64,000 bases of DNA from Pseudomonas sp. (GTDB lineage Bacteria > Pseudomonadota > Gammaproteobacteria > Pseudomonadales > Pseudomonadaceae). The translations under genes and the position numbers were made by a program. Location: contig NZ_JAUYNT010000028.1 of NCBI RefSeq assembly GCF_030698175.1, positions 1-64,000 on the forward strand. Direction: 5' to 3'. Positions 61,997 through 64,000 of the stretch are shown here, piece by piece; position 1 is the first letter of the stretch, and every line of letters begins with the position of its first letter. The notes under the pieces are model-generated. The model saw only the letters and a program-made list of their open reading frames with translations, searched no databases and was not told the DNA's origin.

Positions 61997-63439
61997 ATGA
62001 ACACTCAAAGCCACGAAGCCAATCCCTATTTGCTCGGCAGCTACGCGCCGGCCAACGCTGAAATCACTGCTGAGTTGCAGGTTATCGCCGGGCAAATTCC
62101 GCTCGATTTAGCCGGTATCTATGTGCGCAATGGACCTAATCCGCAGGCGCAACCGACCGGCCGCCATCACTGGTTTGATGGCGATGGCATGTTGCACGCG
62201 GTCGAGTTCAATAACGGCCGCGCCACTTACCGCAATCGCTGGATTGACACCGCCGGGCTGCAGTTGGAAAAAACCAGCGGCCAAGCGCACTGGCAGGGCA
62301 TCCGCGAGCCGGTGCAGCAACTGACCCTCGGGCGGCCGTACAAGGACACGGCCAATACCGATGTGAAGTTCCACAATGGCGCCCTGCTCGCGCTCTGGTA
62401 TCAGTGCGGCGAACCCTACCGGGTTGACCCGCTGAGTCTGCAGACGCTGGCGGTCGATGACTTTGCCGGCAAGCGCAGCACGCCGGTGTCGGCCCATGTG
62501 AAGGTGGATGGGAAAACTGGCGAGATGATGTTTTTTGAGTATTCGGTGCGCCCGCCCTATATGCACTATGGGGTGGTGAATGCCGCCGGTGAGCAAGTCA
62601 GCCTGATCCCAATCGAGCTGCCCGGCCCGCGTTTGCCCCACGACATGGCGATTACCGAGCACTACTCGATCCTCATGGACCTGCCAGTCTGCGTGGATAC
62701 CGAAGCGTTAAAACGCGGGCGCTGGCGCAGCACCTATCAGCCAGAGCTGGGCTCGCGATTTGCCGTGGTGCCACGGCATGGCACAGCTGCGCAGGTGCGC
62801 TGGTTTAGCGCCTCGCCCTGCTACATCTATCACGTGGTGAATGCCTGGGAAGAGGCCGATGAACTGGTGATGGTCGCCCACCGGGTGGCCAATCCGGTGG
62901 CGAATCATGCCGAAACCAGCACCAGCGAATTTGAGCGCATGCTGCAAAACCTGCAGATGCACGCCGAACTCTGGGAGTGGCGCTTCAATCTCAGCACCGG
63001 CGAAACCGCCGAGCGCTGCCTAGACGTGGCGAACGCCGAGTTCCCCAGCACCAACCCCCGCGAGCTGGGCTATCCGACCCGCTACGGCTATGCGGTGACT
63101 ATCGGGGCCAGCCAGACCCTGCGCTTTGACGGCATTCGCAAGTACGACCTGCTCACCGGCGAGCATCAGCAGGTGCTGTTTGGCCAGGGCATCTGTGGCA
63201 GCGAAAGCCCCTTTGCGCCGAGCAGCGCCGCCAGCAGCGAGGCCTGTGACGAAGACCGCGGCTACTTGCTCAGCTTCGTCCAGGATGAGCCGAACAACAG
63301 CTCTGAATTATGGATTTATGACGCGCGCAACATCGAAGCCGGACCCTGCACGCGGCTGGCGATCCCGCAGCGGGTGCCCTTGGGTTTCCATGCCTGCTGG
63401 GTGGAGGCCAAGGATCTGCCCGCGCAGCTGCCGGCATGA
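61997..63439 (+). CDS. carotenoid oxygenase family protein (RPE65/lignostilbene dioxygenase type)
   Basis: A 480-residue seven-bladed propeller enzyme that cleaves a C=C bond with a non-haem iron. The start YVRNGPNPQAQPTGRHHWFD is the family signature. Four iron-ligand histidines are visible in SAHVKVDGKTG, RLPHDMAITEHY, YIYHVVNAWEEAD and PLGFHACWV. The substrate could be a carotenoid, apocarotenoid or stilbene. GGAG lies 7 bases before ATG 61997. Its stop overlaps the start of the thiolase-like gene. Confidence 0.92.
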   Translation: MNTQSHEANPYLLGSYAPANAEITAELQVIAGQIPLDLAGIYVRNGPNPQAQPTGRHHWFDGDGMLHAVEFNNGRATYRNRWIDTAGLQLEKTSGQAHWQGIREPVQQLTLGRPYKDTANTDVKFHNGALLALWYQCGEPYRVDPLSLQTLAVDDFAGKRSTPVSAHVKVDGKTGEMMFFEYSVRPPYMHYGVVNAAGEQVSLIPIELPGPRLPHDMAITEHYSILMDLPVCVDTEALKRGRWRSTYQPELGSRFAVVPRHGTAAQVRWFSASPCYIYHVVNAWEEADELVMVAHRVANPVANHAETSTSEFERMLQNLQMHAELWEWRFNLSTGETAERCLDVANAEFPSTNPRELGYPTRYGYAVTIGASQTLRFDGIRKYDLLTGEHQQVLFGQGICGSESPFAPSSAASSEACDEDRGYLLSFVQDEPNNSSELWIYDARNIEAGPCTRLAIPQRVPLGFHACWVEAKDLPAQLPA

Positions 63440-64000
63440 GTCGGCACGTTTATGTACTGGGCGGCGCGCAGAGTGATTTTGCCCGCCACTGGCAGCGTGA
63501 AGGCAGCGACCTCGCTGGCGAGATGCAGCGCTTAGTGCAAACCGCGCTGCACGACTGCGGCTTGGCGGCGGCGCAGGTTGAGGCCGCACATATCGGTAAC
63601 TTTGCCGCCGAGTTGTTCTGCGGCCAGGGTCTGCTTGGCGGGCTATTGGTTCGTTGCGATCCGGCCTGGGCCGAGTTGCCGGTGATGCGCCACGAGGCGG
63701 CCTGCGCCTCGGGCAGCATGGCGATTTTGGCGGCCATGGCCAGCATCGAATCGGGGCGCGCCGAGTGCGTGTGTGTGCTGGGCATCGAGCAGATGCGCAA
63801 CGTCACAGGCGAGCAAGCCGCCCAGCACCTGGCGACGGCGGCCTGGCAGGGCCATGAAGGGCAATCGGCGAAGTTTCTCTGGCCGTGGATGTTTGAGCAG
63901 ATTCGCCAGCGTTACAGCGAGCAGCATGGGCTGGACGATGCTTATTTACGGCGGATTGCCGAGATCAATCTGAGCAACGCCAAGCGCAATCCCTGGGCGC
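63436..64000 (+). CDS. thiolase-family protein, 5' part (runs off the window)
   Basis: The first 188 residues of a thiolase/acetyl-CoA acetyltransferase. The nucleophilic cysteine lies in RHEAACASGSMAILAAMASI near residue 92, and the N-terminus VYVLGGAQSDFARHWQREGS is of the SCP2/acetyl-CoA C-acetyltransferase type. The start codon overlaps the oxygenase stop (ATGA), so both are made together. This suggests CoA-dependent degradation of the cleavage product, though the C-terminal half is not visible. Confidence 0.88.
   Translation, partial: MSRHVYVLGGAQSDFARHWQREGSDLAGEMQRLVQTALHDCGLAAAQVEAAHIGNFAAELFCGQGLLGGLLVRCDPAWAELPVMRHEAACASGSMAILAAMASIESGRAECVCVLGIEQMRNVTGEQAAQHLATAAWQGHEGQSAKFLWPWMFEQIRQRYSEQHGLDDAYLRRIAEINLSNAKRNPWA

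Overview
The window is a Pseudomonas-type chromosome segment around the replication origin. The order glmS–glmR–glmU–atpCDGAHFEBI–parB–parA–rsmG–mnmG–mnmE–yidC–yidD–rnpA–rpmH (all minus strand) facing dnaA–dnaN–recF–gyrB (plus strand) is the classic Pseudomonas oriC neighbourhood. Two parS sites (TGTTCCACGTGGAACA type) lie inside recF, and DnaA boxes lie between rpmH and dnaA. Protein sequences such as AtpB, YidC and MnmG read as Pseudomonas sensu lato; the species is not determined.

Left accessory region (1 to about 18.4 kb). It begins with the end of an IS5-family element and abuts the 3' end of glmS, the usual attTn7 hotspot. By eye its base composition is lower in GC than the core. Two related TetR repressors flank a set of catabolic and biosynthetic genes. 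These are a Pro-1 tautomerase, a glyoxalase I, an exported NHL propeller, an exported YVTN propeller/di-haem cytochrome, a HbpS/GlcG-like periplasmic protein, an AMP-forming acyl ligase, a DUF2798 membrane protein, a glutathione transferase, a class II aldolase, a CPA2 antiporter, a flavin reductase, a flavin-dependent halogenase-like oxidoreductase, a haem-oxygenase-like di-iron oxidase (HDO), an unusual tandem CsrA-domain protein and a small exported protein. A shared operator, near GATAACGATCGTTATC, occurs in front of at least five of these transcription units, so the region looks like one TetR regulon making or modifying a small, possibly halogenated, molecule. This is the best candidate for an undescribed system.

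Core region (about 18.7 to 46 kb). Cell-wall precursor synthesis (glmS/U), the F0F1 ATP synthase operon with a near-consensus promoter, chromosome partition, tRNA modification, membrane insertion and replication initiation follow one another. Two intergenic regions (mnmG–mnmE and rpmH–dnaA) share an AT-rich block and DnaA-box-like sites and look like related copies of an origin module. A 135–142 bp dispersed repeat with a conserved interior and different but self-complementary ends sits in atpD–atpC and in dnaN–recF.

Defence region (about 46 to 58.2 kb). It holds dinD, a type I restriction-modification system (hsdM, hsdS, a MITE-like element, hsdR), a YgjP-like metallopeptidase, a RelBE-type toxin–antitoxin pair with a palindromic operator, and a primase (AEP)–SF2 helicase fusion resembling TOTE conflict proteins.

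Right metabolic region (58.3 to 64 kb). It holds an AraC regulator with a cupin, a dapA-like aldolase preceded by a strong terminator, a tandem HxlR regulator, and a carotenoid oxygenase translationally coupled to a thiolase-like gene that runs off the window. A perfect 15-bp inverted repeat precedes the oxygenase. No rRNA, tRNA or CRISPR array was seen.
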